Shown here one piece after another: positions 14,501 to 29,500 of a stretch of DNA of 64,000 bases. Source of the stretch: Stomorhina lunata (Eukaryota > Arthropoda > Insecta > Diptera > Rhiniidae); the NCBI GenBank assembly GCA_933228675.1, contig OW121743.1, positions 67,375,749 to 67,439,748 of the forward strand, given 5' to 3'. The position numbers and the translations under genes are program-made. The stretch's first letter is position 1. Every line of letters begins with the position of its first letter. Under the pieces are notes generated by a model that saw only the letters and a program-made list of their open reading frames with translations, did no database searches and had not been told where the DNA came from.

Positions 14501-17500
14501 ACGATTTTCCTAGCTGGTTCTATCTGGAATAACGAAATCTGTTACGAAACTGAACAAAAGTTCCTTGGCTAAGTAGTCAGATATAGGTGAACCTGACTCG
14601 AAGCAGGAGACATTCGTTCGGTTCAGTATGTCGGTGTGTCCTGCTGCCTGTGCCTAAGTATACCTGAATCATGCAGCCTTAATAGACATCTGGTTGCTGC
14701 TCCCTTTATGAATATATCTAAAGGGAATAAAGATAACATGTCGTCTAAGGCAGCTTGAGGAGTACTCTTTAAGGCACTAGTGATGACCATGCTAGCACAT
14801 CGTTGAACTTTGCTCAAGAGACTAAGAAAGTAGACCTTGTTTACCGCTTCCCACCATACTACGCATCCATACGTTAGAACTGGTCTTACAATAGTCGTGT
14901 AGATCCAGTACACTACCATTGGATTTAAGCCCCAGCTCTTACCTAACGAATTCCTGCAAAAGTAGTAAGCGTTAAGTCCCTTTTTCATTCTTTCAAGCGT
15001 GTTCTTTTTCTAAAATAGCTTCCTTTTTTAGATGATGCATAGGAAGTTAGCTTCTGATGATAGTCCTAACTCTACCCCATTAAGTACTTCAAGTTTGAAA
15101 TTGTCAACCTTGGACTTCCTGGTGAATAAAACTAACTCGGTCTTTTCAGGGTTGACTCCTAGTCCTTTGTTTCTGGTACAGGAGGAGAGGTCTCCTAGTG
15201 CTGATTCCATAACTTCACTGATAGTATTCAGGTATTTACCTGATACCAGTATAACTACGTCGTCAGTGTAGGCAACAATCTTCCTAGTTGGCCAAGTCTT
15301 TTAGAAATGACGGGCCTGTTCGGAAATGCATCACTTCACTGCATCACGATTGCAAACTTTGCAGCATGAAATACTATGATGCGCTGTTTAGGCGTACATG
15401 TTTTTGGGCAGCACTGCTTCCTACTTGCGTAAAAAAAATGGAGTAAAATAATACAGTTAGCTTATTATGAAGCGCTAAAAGTCGTGATGCAGCGCAGTGA
15501 TACATTTCCGAACAGGTCCGACGTTGACAGCCAGTAGCAAAAGTAATGAGAACAACACCCCCAAATGTTGCTTTACACAAAATTCTATATCTTACGAACT
15601 AATGGTCAGGCAGGTATCAAATTACATGTATCTTTGAAGGTTAGGAATAAAAACTTGTCACAAACTTTTCATTCCATTGCTTCAAAAGAGCTTTGTCTAG
15701 GGATTCCGCACAAAATACAAACAGGTCAATATAAAATGATAAGAGATACAAAAGTTCTGTTACCAACCATGGATCTATGTAAAAACATCCAACTTGTTTA
15801 CTTTAGAAAAAAAATTTCCATTTTTATCCACTTTTGACCACAGCAGGGTCTCGAACTTGACAGACTAAAGAGTGTTCTAAAAAAAATATGCATTTACTAT
15901 TTTAGACAAAATTTATCCATAGTGCAAGAAATAATTTATTTTTTGATCAAGTTAGTTTCTATAGATATGTCAGATACTATTATTTTAGAAATTATTAATT
16001 TTCAATAGTTATTTCAATCAAAATGGACTGCGAAAAAAAGTTCGTGAAAATATAATTAAAACTTTTCAAAAAAATCCGTCATGGACTTTTAAAAAAATAG
16101 CTAAAAATTTGAAAGTTAACCCTCGAACGGTTTCTAATGCCATCAGACGGTATAAGGAAAACCTGAGCATTGAAAGGAAACCTGGATCAGGGAGGAAAAA
16201 GGTCCTACAGATATTGGTAAGGCAAAAGAAGTCGAGCGACTCTTTCGAAAAGCGCCTAACACTTCTTTAAGAAAAGCAGCTCGTACGGTGAAATGTTCTA
16301 CGAATTTTGCATATACAGTCAAAGCTTATGCTGGACTGAAGACATACAAAGTCCAAAAGGTTCCAGATCGCGATGCTATAAAGAACTTAGAAGCAAAAAA
16401 ACGAGCGAAAAAATTGAAGTCTGATTTTATAAAAAAATACACCTGTTGTGTGATGGATGATGAAACATACGTGCTGGCAGACTTTTCTCCACTTCCTGGT
16501 CAAGATTTTTATGTTACTGATAAACGGGGCAAGAGTTTCGCACAAAAAAACAAACAAAATTCCCTAAGAAGTTTCTCGTGTGGCAAGCTATTTGCAGTTG
16601 TGGCAAAAGAAGTAAAGTATTTGTGGCATCTGGCACAATAAACACAGAAATTTATATAAAGGAGTGCCTACAAAAACGGTTGTTACCCTTTTTAAGAGAG
16701 CACAGAGTGACTACATTTTTTTGGCCCGATTTGCCATCATGTCATTATGGAAAAAAGGCACTTGAGTGGTACTCAAAGAATAATGTCATTTTTGTACCGC
16801 GAGAGGCAAATCCACCAAACTGTCCAGAACTTCGGCCTGTGAAAAGGTATTGGGCTCTGGTAAAAAAGGAATTGAAGAACACAGGAAAGATTTCCAAGAA
16901 CATGTCCGATTTTAAGCGCAGGTGGAACACATGCTCCAAAAAGGTATCAGAAGCAACTGTAAAATCTTTAATGGGAGCGTTTCCGAAAAAAGTCGATAAT
17001 TTTGCAAAACCCGAGTACTAAGTAAACATTTTAATGCTAAATGATTTTGTATAATATGTCATTATATTTGCGTATTTTGTAGAGTTTTTACATTAAAAGG
17101 TTTGATTTTTATTTAAGAAAATCCAACTACAAATTTTATTTAGAGCACTCTTTATAATACATCTTGTAACTTTTATTAAATTCATCTTAAATATTAAGCA
17201 ATTTATTTAACAAGAGCTTTGGGACTTCAAAAATTGACGCTGTGTTTTAAATGTATTTATGTATTTACAAACATGCATAATTTTAAGTTCTAAAACTAGT
17301 CGTGGTAAGAGTAAGTTACTGACCTTAAAAACACTCATACCTTTATTATGTTAGAAAATAATAAAACAATTGTTTTCATTTTATTCTCAAACTTTCAAAT
17401 TAAATTTTTGTTTATGTGCAATCATTTCGTTTTTTATTTATGGAACTATCCTGGATGTTTAGCTTAAATATTATCTCCATTAGTAGCCAATGTACATTAA

Positions 17501-20500
17501 TAATTCTCCTGCTTATTTCTTTAATTAGAATGTCATTGAACTCTTTGGCTTTAAAGTATATACTAGTATTGAATAACAACCGCACATACATATAGTATAT
17601 GATAATTTAGAAGCTCGTGTGTATGTCTGTCAGTCGCCGTGTATTAAAGGAAAATTATATCAAATATAATTTGCATTTGAAGCATAATTTTATATAAAAT
17701 ACACATAAGTAGGCATACGCACAAATATCAACCGTATAGTATAGTATGTGCATTAAGAAAAGGAAGAAGGTACATTAAAGATTTTGAAATATCAATTTTG
17801 TTTGTTTTCAAGTGTTTATGTATGTACTATGTTCCAACTTCTAATATGATGTGATATGTGTTGTTGTATCCTTTTGTATTTGTAGTCAATTCAGTTGATG
17901 TTTGTTAAATTTGCTGTAGTTGTTGGTATTTATGTTCTTGTATGGTTACTTTATAGTTGTTTAAGTAAAATTGCATTCCATTTCAATTTGTTTGTAAGCA
18001 TGTGAGTGAGTGTATGTTGTCAAATTTTGCAACTGGCAATTGTAGGGCTTTAAATTTTGTGTGAATATATACAATGTGTGATTATGTACTATGTATACGA
18101 ATACTAGGATAGTTCAAAATTCCTCAAAATTTGAATTAAATAGTTTTTTTTTCAGCAAAATAGGTTTTATTTCTTATCATACAGAATCTAATTAAATTGA
18201 AAATGATCTTGAACAAGTCAATTCATTACATAAAATTGATTTGTTTTCTTCTTTAGATTCGATCCTTGTAATGGGATTCCAAAAAGTGTTTTTTCTCTTT
18301 TTGGTTGTCGTAGTCCAACATTTGCCAAATTTCATTATCACTGCAAAACTTTATTATATGCTGGAACCCATCCTATGCTGTCTATTTTATGGTTCCTTTT
18401 ACTTGAAATCAAAATTATTTACGTCACTTAAAAATTATCCCTTTAACAAACTATCCTCGTACTTAAATTTATATGTCGCCCTGTCAGTAAAAACATTTGC
18501 AAATGCTCTCCAACAAGTATTATATACAAATTTCACTCATTCACCGAAAAAGTGACACAACTAAAAATTTGAAATGATTTTTCAAATTTCTTTAAATTTT
18601 TTCAAATTACTTTTGACATGACTGATATTTATTTCCTATCCTATATAAGATATTTCAGGAACATATGCAACAGTAGCATACTTTTAGGTTATTCTAAATA
18701 ATACATTGCCACCTAAAATGCAAGGAGAAGAAAAAAACCTTATAACTTTTAAACTACAATAAACATTAAATCCAAATTTTGTAATTGGGTCAACAAGGCA
18801 TCAGCAAAGAAAATGGTAAAAAGAACTTTTAGTTTTTTGCGAAAAAACTTTACCATACAAATTTTGGGCAGAAATTTAAACCTTTCAAAAGGCATGAAGT
18901 TTTTTGTCAAAAATATAGAGACGAGTCTGATTTTCAAAGCTTAATTCAATGTGAAAATTTAATTTTTACAAATTTAAATAAATAGTACACAACACAATGC
19001 TTATTTAAGAAATAACCCCGTAACTCTTAAACGGTTAAAGATATTTGAATGAATATATATATTTAGAACAGAGAAGCTTTAGGGTTGATCTGTAAGCAAA
19101 CAGGTCTATGTGGAGACAGAAAGCTAATGTATGACCGAAAAAATAAAAGGCTTAACTACAAGCTAAATATTTTCTGAAACCAAAAGGGCTTAACTACTTG
19201 ACCGTGTTGAATTAAATTTTTAGGTAAAAGATTCCATGAGGAACTGGACGACATACAGTAGTGCGAACTGAATAACGTTGTAGATTTTTTATTCGAACTC
19301 AGATGGCTTAGATATACAGGTCTCTTTCCCTAGGGTAGCGTTTTAGATGACACGTCTCTTCCCTACGACTCGCTTTCTCTATCTCTAACACTATCTAGAT
19401 ACTCCACCCTTCACTGTTCTCGTTATTTCTCTTTCCGCTATCGTTATTTATTTTCAGAATTTATCACAATGGACCCTAAGGTCTCCGAGTGAGGATGCCA
19501 CTCCCCTGACATTACCTTTTTCAACCTTAGCTAACCTATACTTTGGGTTGCTGTATCATAATCAAAAAATCAACTTTAATTTTTGTGTTACACCGTTTTG
19601 CATTTCAGGTGACGATATAGTACGTATTACATTAAAAGGTTCACTACGTGGTAACTTATTTGTCAAAGGTTCGCTGAAATAAAAATAATTTAATTTCAAC
19701 TAAATGTTTTGACAAATAATACGGATCTTATATTAAATTTTATTAAACTTTTTGCAAAATAAATTATTTTTATAACCCCTAAGGTATGCTACGTAATATT
19801 TGCCTAAAAGTCTGAGTTTTCGACCGATATCGAATACGGCGATTTAGCCTCTGGTTTTCGAATCGAAATTTGTGATATTTTACATAAAGTGTTGTTGCAT
19901 ACTTTTAGGAGGTCTTGGAAAATTAATATTTTTGTTAAGTTTGTGATAGCAAATATTAAAAATACAATTATAACGTTCATTTTTTTGCTCATCGCTTATG
20001 ATTTATAAATATATGACATATTATTTTTAAACAAAAACTATAATAAAATTCTCTCTGAAATATCGAGAATTTCGGTTCTAATCTAATGACAAAACCGGTC
20101 ACAATGGGCTATAGTAATTCGATACGAATCAAATTTTGTTAGTCAATTCGAATCGAAATTTTGAACAAAGTTTAATTGTATACAATTTCAATTTGCAAAT
20201 TTCATTTTTCGGAAAAGAAAGATATCTTTTAAATTATGTAGCATTTAATATCTGATGCATATATCTGTTTTTATATTATATCTCTAATTCGTTCTTTAAG
20301 TAATTTTTCTCAGAACAACTTTATTTTTTTAGTTATACCACTATTTAAGTACATGTTCGATATATATTCTCATGAATGTGTGCATTGGAACATATTGTTT
20401 TATGTACTTCTGTGTAAGTGTAGTTTGTGCGAATGTCCTTATGTAATTCCAATTATTGTACAATCCTTAATTATTATCCTTCCTTATAATTATATCTATT

Positions 20501-23500
20501 GGATAATTACTTTTTTGCCTTTTAACTTGTTTTCCTTTTGAAGTAATTGTTAAGAGAAAATATTGCTTTTACATAAATATAATTATATATTTAGTAATAT
20601 TTTTGTTATACATACCTAAAAGTATGCAAATTTTATTTAACATATACTTATCCTTAAAATATGCATTCATTTAATATGCATTTTAATAAGATTTTGATTA
20701 ACACTACATATAATATATATTGTGGTTAATGCATTTGTTTGTACATTATGGTTTCAGGAAAAGTTCGTTATAATGAATTTTGGTAATTCCTTTGTTGTTA
20801 GTCCTTCCAAGATTTTCGGCTAAAGATTTAAATTTGCATTTAAAATTCTCGATTTATATTGTTTTCGATATCGACTTAAAACTGAAAGAAGGGCATACGT
20901 AGACCTTAAATTTGATTAAATTATTTACAATAGAAGTATTTGTGGTAATCCCAAAATTATGTTTCATATGATTCGTTAAGAATTATATTTTAACCCTTTT
21001 GCATAGCTTTTTTATATTTTGCTAATCAATATTTTTTATCTTTTCTTTACAGATTTCCAGTCATGATAACCTGTCATTACGCATTTGCCACGCCTGTATA
21101 AGCTACCTAAACTCCTGGCAATCATTTAAAAATCGTTGTGTTTCAGCACAATCAAAACAACGTTCCTGGCTAGAAGAAACGTTCAACAAATCAATACATT
21201 CAGCTGAACAGCAACAACACCATCATCAAGCAGCAGATAATCATTACGATGATCATCACCAACAACAGCCAGATGAACAGTCTTTGGCCTCTTCCATATT
21301 GGAGGGAATATCAACGTTAAAAAAACGCAAATCTTTAACAGTCTATGTGAGTCCTAAATCGCAACAAACTTCTAAACAGCAACAAGAAAAGTTATTACAA
21401 AAAGAGCAATTAAATATCGTAATGCCGTTAACAAAACGTCACTATACCAAACATAAATACAATACATCGTCAAAGCGACAAACGCAAAGTCAAACGACAC
21501 ACGCAACAGCATCTGCGACACATAATGTACAAGCATCTACATCATCGTCGTCGTCCTTGTTCTCTAGTAAAACCAAACACAAAGCGGACAAAAAACAAGT
21601 GGCTGCCAATCAAAGAGCCTCTACTACTTCTCCCTTACAGCAGTCATTTGTTATGCCAACAGTTCCAAGTATAACTGCTACCGTAACTTCTTGTACAATT
21701 ACAGCGACCACAACAGTAACGACTACAGCAACGGTCACTGCACCAACCAGCACATCACTAACATCCACTACAATGGTGGATGGTGGTAGTGGAAGCAATG
21801 CAGCATGTGCAACTACTCCTGCCATTGCTGCTGGTTCATTAGGGAGTGCTGGTGCTAGTGATGTTGAATGTTTGGTAGATGGATTTATGGCATCCACTTC
21901 GTCTTCATCTGCTTGTACAAGTGCTGTTCAACAATTGCGTTTGTTTAGACGATACTCCTATAATGTAAATGTATCGTATACAGCGTACCCTAAGACATTT
22001 ATATATTTCTTTTTGTCCATTTTTTTCTTAGGGCTAGAGAATTTATTTCTAATTTAAGAATAAGTTTTCACGAAATGAATGTATGAATTGAATAATGTTT
22101 TTTGAGGGTAAAGAACATTATTATTCTACAGATTCGGTTATATAAGATTGCCCCAAATGAAAGTAAACATTTTTTAAAATTTTAGAACGAACTTTAATCA
22201 ATTATATAATTCCCATTTTGTTGCATGACCTTTCGCCATCTTTTGGGCAATATCTTTATTCCAAGCTCATAGAACATTTAGAATTTATTTTCAAAAAACT
22301 AAACCTTTTTGCGGTTTTATAGCCTCGTCACTATCGAAAGTTTTACCATTTAAGGAGTTCTGCAAAGACCAAAACAAATGGAAGTGTAATGGTGCAAAGC
22401 TCCCAGCCAATCTCTCTCAGTTTTTGGGAGTGACCAAAGATGTGTGTGGTCTAGCGTTGTCGTGGTGGAATATGACACCTTTACGATTGACCAATTTTGG
22501 CCCCTTCTCGTTGGTTTCTGTATTCAATTTGTCCAGTTGTTTACGGTAGATATCCAAACTAACAGTTTGGTTTCTTTCATCTCCAGTTATGATTTGCCTC
22601 AAAAAACGGATCATGTTCATTCATTGTGCTTAAGATGCATATCACAAGCGTTGAAACTGTTTGTTAAATGAATTTCTTTCAATTCATGTGGTACTCGAAT
22701 ATCATGTTTTTTTTTCCAGTCCAAGATTAATTTTGGTATATTTAAATTCTCTCCAATGTCACGCTCAGTTACATGGCAATCCGATTCGATTAAAGTCTTG
22801 ATATCGTCATTACCAACTTCATTTGGCCGACCTGAACGTGGCTTATCTTTTAGGAATATATATTCAGTTATAAGATGACGTTGATGTTCTGGGCATGAGA
22901 ATTCAATGTGATTTTCGTTTTCAAGTGTGGAAAGAACCATTCGTTTCATTCGTTCGATTTGCGGTCGATTCCTTTTTTAGCCTTAAAGTACAAATAAATG
23001 GATCCAAATTTTAAATTAAATTTAAATTTAAAAATCTTCTATCTTCTTCTATATATATAAAAATTAATGTTTGTCTGTCTGTATGTTCTTTATAGAATAG
23101 TAAACTATGAATTTGATCATGTTATGATCTTAAGAAAAGTTGTAGCGCATGAGCCGACGAACATTACTAAGTTGGTATGACCAAGTTCCGACAGGTGGCG
23201 CCACTGAAAATTACTTAAAGTTAATTAAATCGTAAACTGTGCATTTGATCATGCTATGCTCTTTAGCAAAGTTATTGCGCATGAGCCGACAAAGGTTTCT
23301 AAATTGGTATGACCAATTTCCGACAGGTGGCGACACTGAATTGAATCGTAAACTATGCCGGTTATATCACGTTTAACACTCGCTGACAAACTTAATACGT
23401 GTCCAAATTATCAGTTTTATGGCGTCATTTACAGAAATTGACTTTAAAAACTAACATGCATGTACAACTACGACGGGATGCATCTGCAGGGAATTTTGAA

Positions 23501-26500
23501 AAACTATGAATGGATATTGGTAATGGGCGTATGCAAATTGATGAATCTACGCAATGTATCACCTTTCAGTGTAATGTCTTTCCTTTACATTTATTTTAGT
23601 TGATAGTGAAGAAACGGGCGCAGGTACCAGCTTGTTATAAGTAAATTGGAATACCTCAAAACACATTATACAATTCATCCGTTTACAAATTAAGGATTTC
23701 AATACTGTTCGAAAATTAAAAGAATTTTTGAAGGATATTGAATTCCATAATTTGATTAGCATCTTTGTGAGCTTTACAGATAATATATAGTCAGTCAATA
23801 CTTAAAAGAAAGCTTTTTGTATTGATATTTCTTACTTGATCATATTTTTAAAATTATATTAATATTTTATTTAATATAAGATAGTTCCTAGATTCCAACT
23901 AATGTAATACAACTATTGAAGATGATATTTGTATTTCTTTTAATTTTAGCCGTTACCTGCAGTACAAATAAAAGACGAACCGCTTGAAGCGGATGATGAT
24001 TATAATCAAACCAAACAACATCATGATGAGTCGGATGAAATGGTAGTTGACCCAACCATGTTCTTAGAACGTACCGCTGATGAGGGTGATTTTTTGGTAA
24101 ATTTAGTTTATAGTTCATCTAAACCCTTAAGTTATTTAACATAATATTCTTAAATTCTCATAGGAATCTACATCTAATTACGACTATGAAGTCATTAGAC
24201 CACCTGCCGATCTCAAGGCATTGCCAGCTAGTACTACCATTCGCATGAGCACTAAAGAGGCTTCTTGTCGTGCTTGTAATTTGAAATTTTCCACACGAGC
24301 CAATGCCAGACGCCATGAAAAGAATTTACATCCTAATCTTTTCGAAACTCTCGAAGAGAATGATCAGACTGTCAACAGACAGACAGCAGCCTTGAATGCA
24401 TCTTTAGAATTACAACGTGCCGTAGCTGCTGCTGTGGCTGCTGATGCCTGCAAACTTTCCAGTGGTGCCATTATAACACCTCAAAAGTACCGACAAGAAG
24501 TTGTGAATGCTTTTAATAATAGTGAATTTGGTTTTGATTATGATAACCCTGAGAAATATCGTGAACTGCTAACGGATGAGAAAATAGTTTTCCTACAACA
24601 AAACGACGAATTCCTAAGGCAATATCAAACGATGACTTGTCGTTGTTGTAACAAATACTATTCCACCTATAAGAATTTTATGGCACATATGCGTAAAAAG
24701 TACCTTACATTACCCCGAAATTGTTGCTTTAACTGTTTGAAGTTAAATGATTCCAAAGCCTTGTTTATATCACATTTGAAAAAGCGTAACTGTATAAATC
24801 TGCACAAGGTCTTACAAAACCTAATGGCAAGAAATGCAAACTTTGCTGCTGCTGTTACCGCTACAGTGGCTGCTGCTCCAGAAAAGGTACGGGCCAAAGA
24901 ATTGTTGGTCAATAAAATGTACGAATGCAAACTTTGTCCCAAAACATTCCGCTTAAAATTGGAATTTCGTTCACATGTCTACGATGAACATGCCGATGTT
25001 CAGCGCAAAGATGTTAGCAATACCCAGTGTTGCTATTGCGCAGTGGATATTGATGATCCTGCCGATCGTAAACGCCATTACAACAATATGGATTGTATTG
25101 TCACGTTGCGTTGTGTCACATGCGATGCTAAGTATGAAACTCAACAAAAGTTCATGGAGCATGTACAGGAAAAACATTTGGCCAATTTTGGTGAACCGTC
25201 AAAATTCTTGTTAAGTGCTGATAATTCGCCGAGCAAAATAATGGGAGGTAAGAACAAATTGAATACAAATAAGAACTCTAAAAAAGAAGTTACTCAAAAG
25301 AAGATGAATCAAAATAAAAAGCCAGTAAAAAAAGTTACAGAGAAGAAATCATCGTCTAGCAAAAGAACTCCACCGAAAAGGAGAAGAAAACACAATCCTT
25401 ATAAATATTATACCTTAATGTTAGAATAGAGTTATTATAAACAAATTATAAGGCTTTATAATCGCATTATAATACGTAAAAGTTACATATCGTTGGTCTC
25501 ATGTAGAAAGGCCCTAACTCACACTTTTTTCGAAATTGATTTTTTTGTGATTCCAATGCATTTAACGCAAAATACAAAAATTGAAGGCAATTTTATCAAA
25601 ATTAGCGGTTATTTAAGTAATTTTTTAAAAACCCAAACTTATTCCTAAAAAAATATATTTTTTTTAAAAGATTTTCTACATAAAACTTTCGATGTGGAGT
25701 GTTTTCCTATAATTAACTTTTGATATTGAAAGATTTTCTATAGAAAACTTTCGATATCATAAGATTTATAAAACTAAAACTTTTGTCGACATAATATTTC
25801 GGATTGAAAACCTTTTATATCAACAGATTTCTTAAGGGTTACTTTTAATATCCAAAGCTTTCTACTAAAAACATTTCATATCAAGAGCTTTCCAATATAA
25901 AATTTCGATTTCGAAATGCTTCCTAATAATAAGCTATCGACATGGAAAGATTTTCTATAGAAAACTTTTGATTTAATACATAAAATTTGAATATCGAAAA
26001 ATTTCATATAGAAAACATTCCAAGTCAAACTTTCAATATCGAAAGTTTTCCTATAGAAACAATATCGAAAGCTTTCTTAAAAAACTTTTAATATTAAAAG
26101 ATCTCTTGTAGAAAGCTTTCGCTATCGAAAGCTTTCCTATAGAAAACATTCATTATGAAGAGCTTCTCTTAATATAACCCTTATCTCAATTTAGTGTTTT
26201 ATATGTTTAAAATTTGAAAAAAAGTTTTGAGAACCATTTTAATCATAACCTGAATTTAAAACACATAAAATTTTGTGAATTACTGTTTTAAGTGAGTTTT
26301 TACCTTCTGTAAAGTTTTAAATATGCGAGTTAGGGCCTTTCTACATGAGACCAACGATATTATGAGTTTAACTACATAACAATCGCATTATATTAAGCTA
26401 TGATTTATTATAACCGCTTTATAATTTGTAAATATTAATTATAATTTCTTAAAATGCTCTTATAAAATATATAAGCCTTATAACTCGTTTGTTATAATCG

Positions 26501-29500
26501 AATTATAATACCTTACAGTATATAATAATCTCATTATAATGTGATGATACATTATAAAAAGTATATACATAATAAGACACATAATATGAGTTATATAAAA
26601 TCATAATCGCATTATAATGCGTTATAATCTTAATGTTATGCGTTATAATAAATTATAATATCATTATAATACGTTTTAATTCATTATAATCGCGTTATAA
26701 AACGTTTTAGAACACTTTAAAAGCGTTGTAATATTTTATTATACATTTTAATGTAATTATATTTGCTTATAATCGTTTTAAAATACGTTATTGCATTACA
26801 ACCACATTATACAAATTATTTTAAATTATTATTTTGACTCGTTAATAAAATAATGATCATTATTATCATTCTCATACATATATTTTATTTTTCCGGTCTA
26901 ACAAAGTTTGTCAACTTGTAGAAAATTCTAAACATTTTCCTTTCTTCCAGGTGCATCCTCCGCTGATGATTCACGTAGTGGACACTTCAATGTTTCGCTC
27001 ATTAATACCACCCCGAAAACCCAATATTTCTCACGTATGCCACAGGCTTGTCCAATCTGTGGTCAACAATACAACAACTATAATAATGTATTGCGCCATA
27101 TGGAATCTAAACATCCTGATCAATTACCACAAACCTATAAGTGTGTCAAGTGTGGACAAGGTTATCCAAGACTTTCTAATTTACGTGAACACATGGTTAG
27201 TGCTCATGGAGCTGATAAAGCTAGACACACAGGATTTGAGTATATTGTCAATGCCGATGCGGTCAAAAATGCAGCAGGATCGACAGCAGCGCCGCAAAAC
27301 CCCTATACGGGACGTTATGATTATGTCATGAAGGATTTAATGTCTATAACAAATGGTGGGACAGTTGGTAAGAGGAGGAGTTGAGGGAAAAGTAATAGTA
27401 ATTAATGGAATCTTGTTTTTCTTTCTTTTTTATTATTTTTTTAACTATAGTTGATGATGATTGTGAAAGTGAAAATGCCCCTAAGAAAATACGTTTGGAA
27501 TCGGGTATTTCTAATAATAATAACAATGGCACAGTAGTCACTAATGCTAGTCCCCGGGAGTGCTCTATTTGTAATGCTGTATTTGCTAATAACATAGGGC
27601 TTTCCAACCACATGCGTTCACATCAAAGTGCTCAAAATAATAATAACTTTGGTACAACATCTAAGACGGTAACGTCAGGAGGTAATACTGCACAACCAGC
27701 CATAAGTGGTCAGCAACAAATATTAAGAAAATCCCTGGAACAGGCAGCAGATAGACGTTTTAGACGTATGCGTTGTCGTATTTGTCAAAGGCGTTTCTCC
27801 TCCAAAAAATCCTATCGTTATCACATGCTGAATGACCATCAGATACGCAATGTACAGTTTATCAAATGTAAATTGTGTGATGCTGAATTTGCCTATGAAA
27901 AGGGTTTGAAAGTCCATATGTTTAAAATTCACAATACACTGCTAAAGGATGATATGATTATAAAACAATATGAATGTGAAATTTGTTCCATAGTCTATCG
28001 TACTGATGTTGAGTTACAACATCATTTAGCCAACGTCCACAATAAGCAAGGAGGACCTTCGAATATTGATGAAGACGATGATGCCTACCACGCCGATGAT
28101 TCTGCAGTAGCCGGAGCAGTGGATAATAGTTCTGTGGCAGCTGATATGTCGGGCATTTCAACACCTGTTAGTAATGTGGGTGTTGGGGACAACAATCAAG
28201 CAGGTCCCTTGTACTGGTATCAATGTAAATATTGTCCCTCCAACTTTAATACAAACAAGAAGTTGGCTATACATATAAATTCACATGATGAATTCGATTC
28301 TAATGATTACTCATGTAAGGATTGTGGTAATGTCTATAGCGGACGTAAGAGTTTATGGGTAAGTTTGTAAATTTTTCTCGAGAGGTATATTTTCTTATTT
28401 GTTTATTTATTCCTCCTCAGGTCCATCGCTATAAGAAACATCCCCAAATACCCGAACCCTCGGAATGTGTGATGTGTAAAAAGGTATTCTTTGATGCCCC
28501 CATGTTGGAACATCATATACCCTCTTGCAATCGCAAACCGATCACCCAGTCAGGCAGTGAAGCAGCCATTGTAGCCACATATAAACATAAGACCGGAGAC
28601 GATGAGGATGATGAAGATGATGAACACTCCCGTGATCCCGCCGACAATACTCCATCAAACACACTTAATGCTACCGCTAGCAGTGCAAGTAATATGAAAA
28701 TAAAAATGCCCGAAGTTGCCTGCACAATGTGCGGTGCCCGCTTCACCGATCAGGATCTGTTCACTAAACATATACAAATGCATGAAATGGAATTGTATAC
28801 GGACAATCCCTTGGCGGCCATGTTCGATACTGGTCCTGCCGATCCAAATCAATTCTATATGGATCGTATGAATGACAATGGCGAGTATGCATGCGATTTG
28901 TGTACAAAGATATTTTCACAAATGACAGCACTTAAAGTGCATAGGAAATGGCATTTCAGAGGTGATAGCAAACAGGTGAGCTTTTGGACTTGTGCAGTGA
29001 GGCTTTGAAGTCAATTAATGAATGAATGAAAACAGCGTATAATGTCCACAACGTGTTTAAATGATAGATTTTTAAAATAGTTTATTTAAAAAAAGGTTTG
29101 GCAAAAGACAGTCTAAATTTTGTTTCATATGTTTTCAAAATTTTAAAAATTCAAAATTTATTTTTAACTAATATTGCAAACAAAATAACAAGCATTTAAA
29201 GGTCACATTAAAAAGGTTTGGATGTAATTTTAAGATTTATTTTTATATGAAATTTCTTAAAAAGATCCCAAAATCCTTTTCAAATTGAAAACCTATAATT
29301 TGGCTTTTTACCGAAATTCAAGCAAAATTTTCATTTATTTAAATTAAAATCATTCTAACAAACATCTTCAAAATATTCATCGTTAAATTTAGCCTAAAGG
29401 AAAAATATGGGACATTTTCTCAACATAGATTTCTGGACATGTGTTTTGCCTCCACACCAGTCACAAAATTATAAAATAAATGCAATACGCTTCCATTTCC

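Larger units (their letters stand above)
21965..23949. other. Intron 2 of the zinc-finger gene
   Basis: GTAAAT donor at 21965 and ATTTTAG acceptor ending at 23949, both phase 0. Holds a mariner relic and a Helitron-like fragment (listed separately). The stretch 23460-23949 shows no other feature. Reading through the donor adds a short hydrophobic tail to a stop at 22057. Confidence 0.7.

Noticed and set aside
18241..18555. 104-aa hydrophobic frame
   Set aside because: No recognised domain, AT-rich intron composition, not part of any repeat family seen here. Too weak to list as a gene.
21610..21897. Minus-strand Val/Ala-rich frame
   Set aside because: Shadow of the Thr/Ser/Ala-rich linker in exon 2 of the zinc-finger gene.
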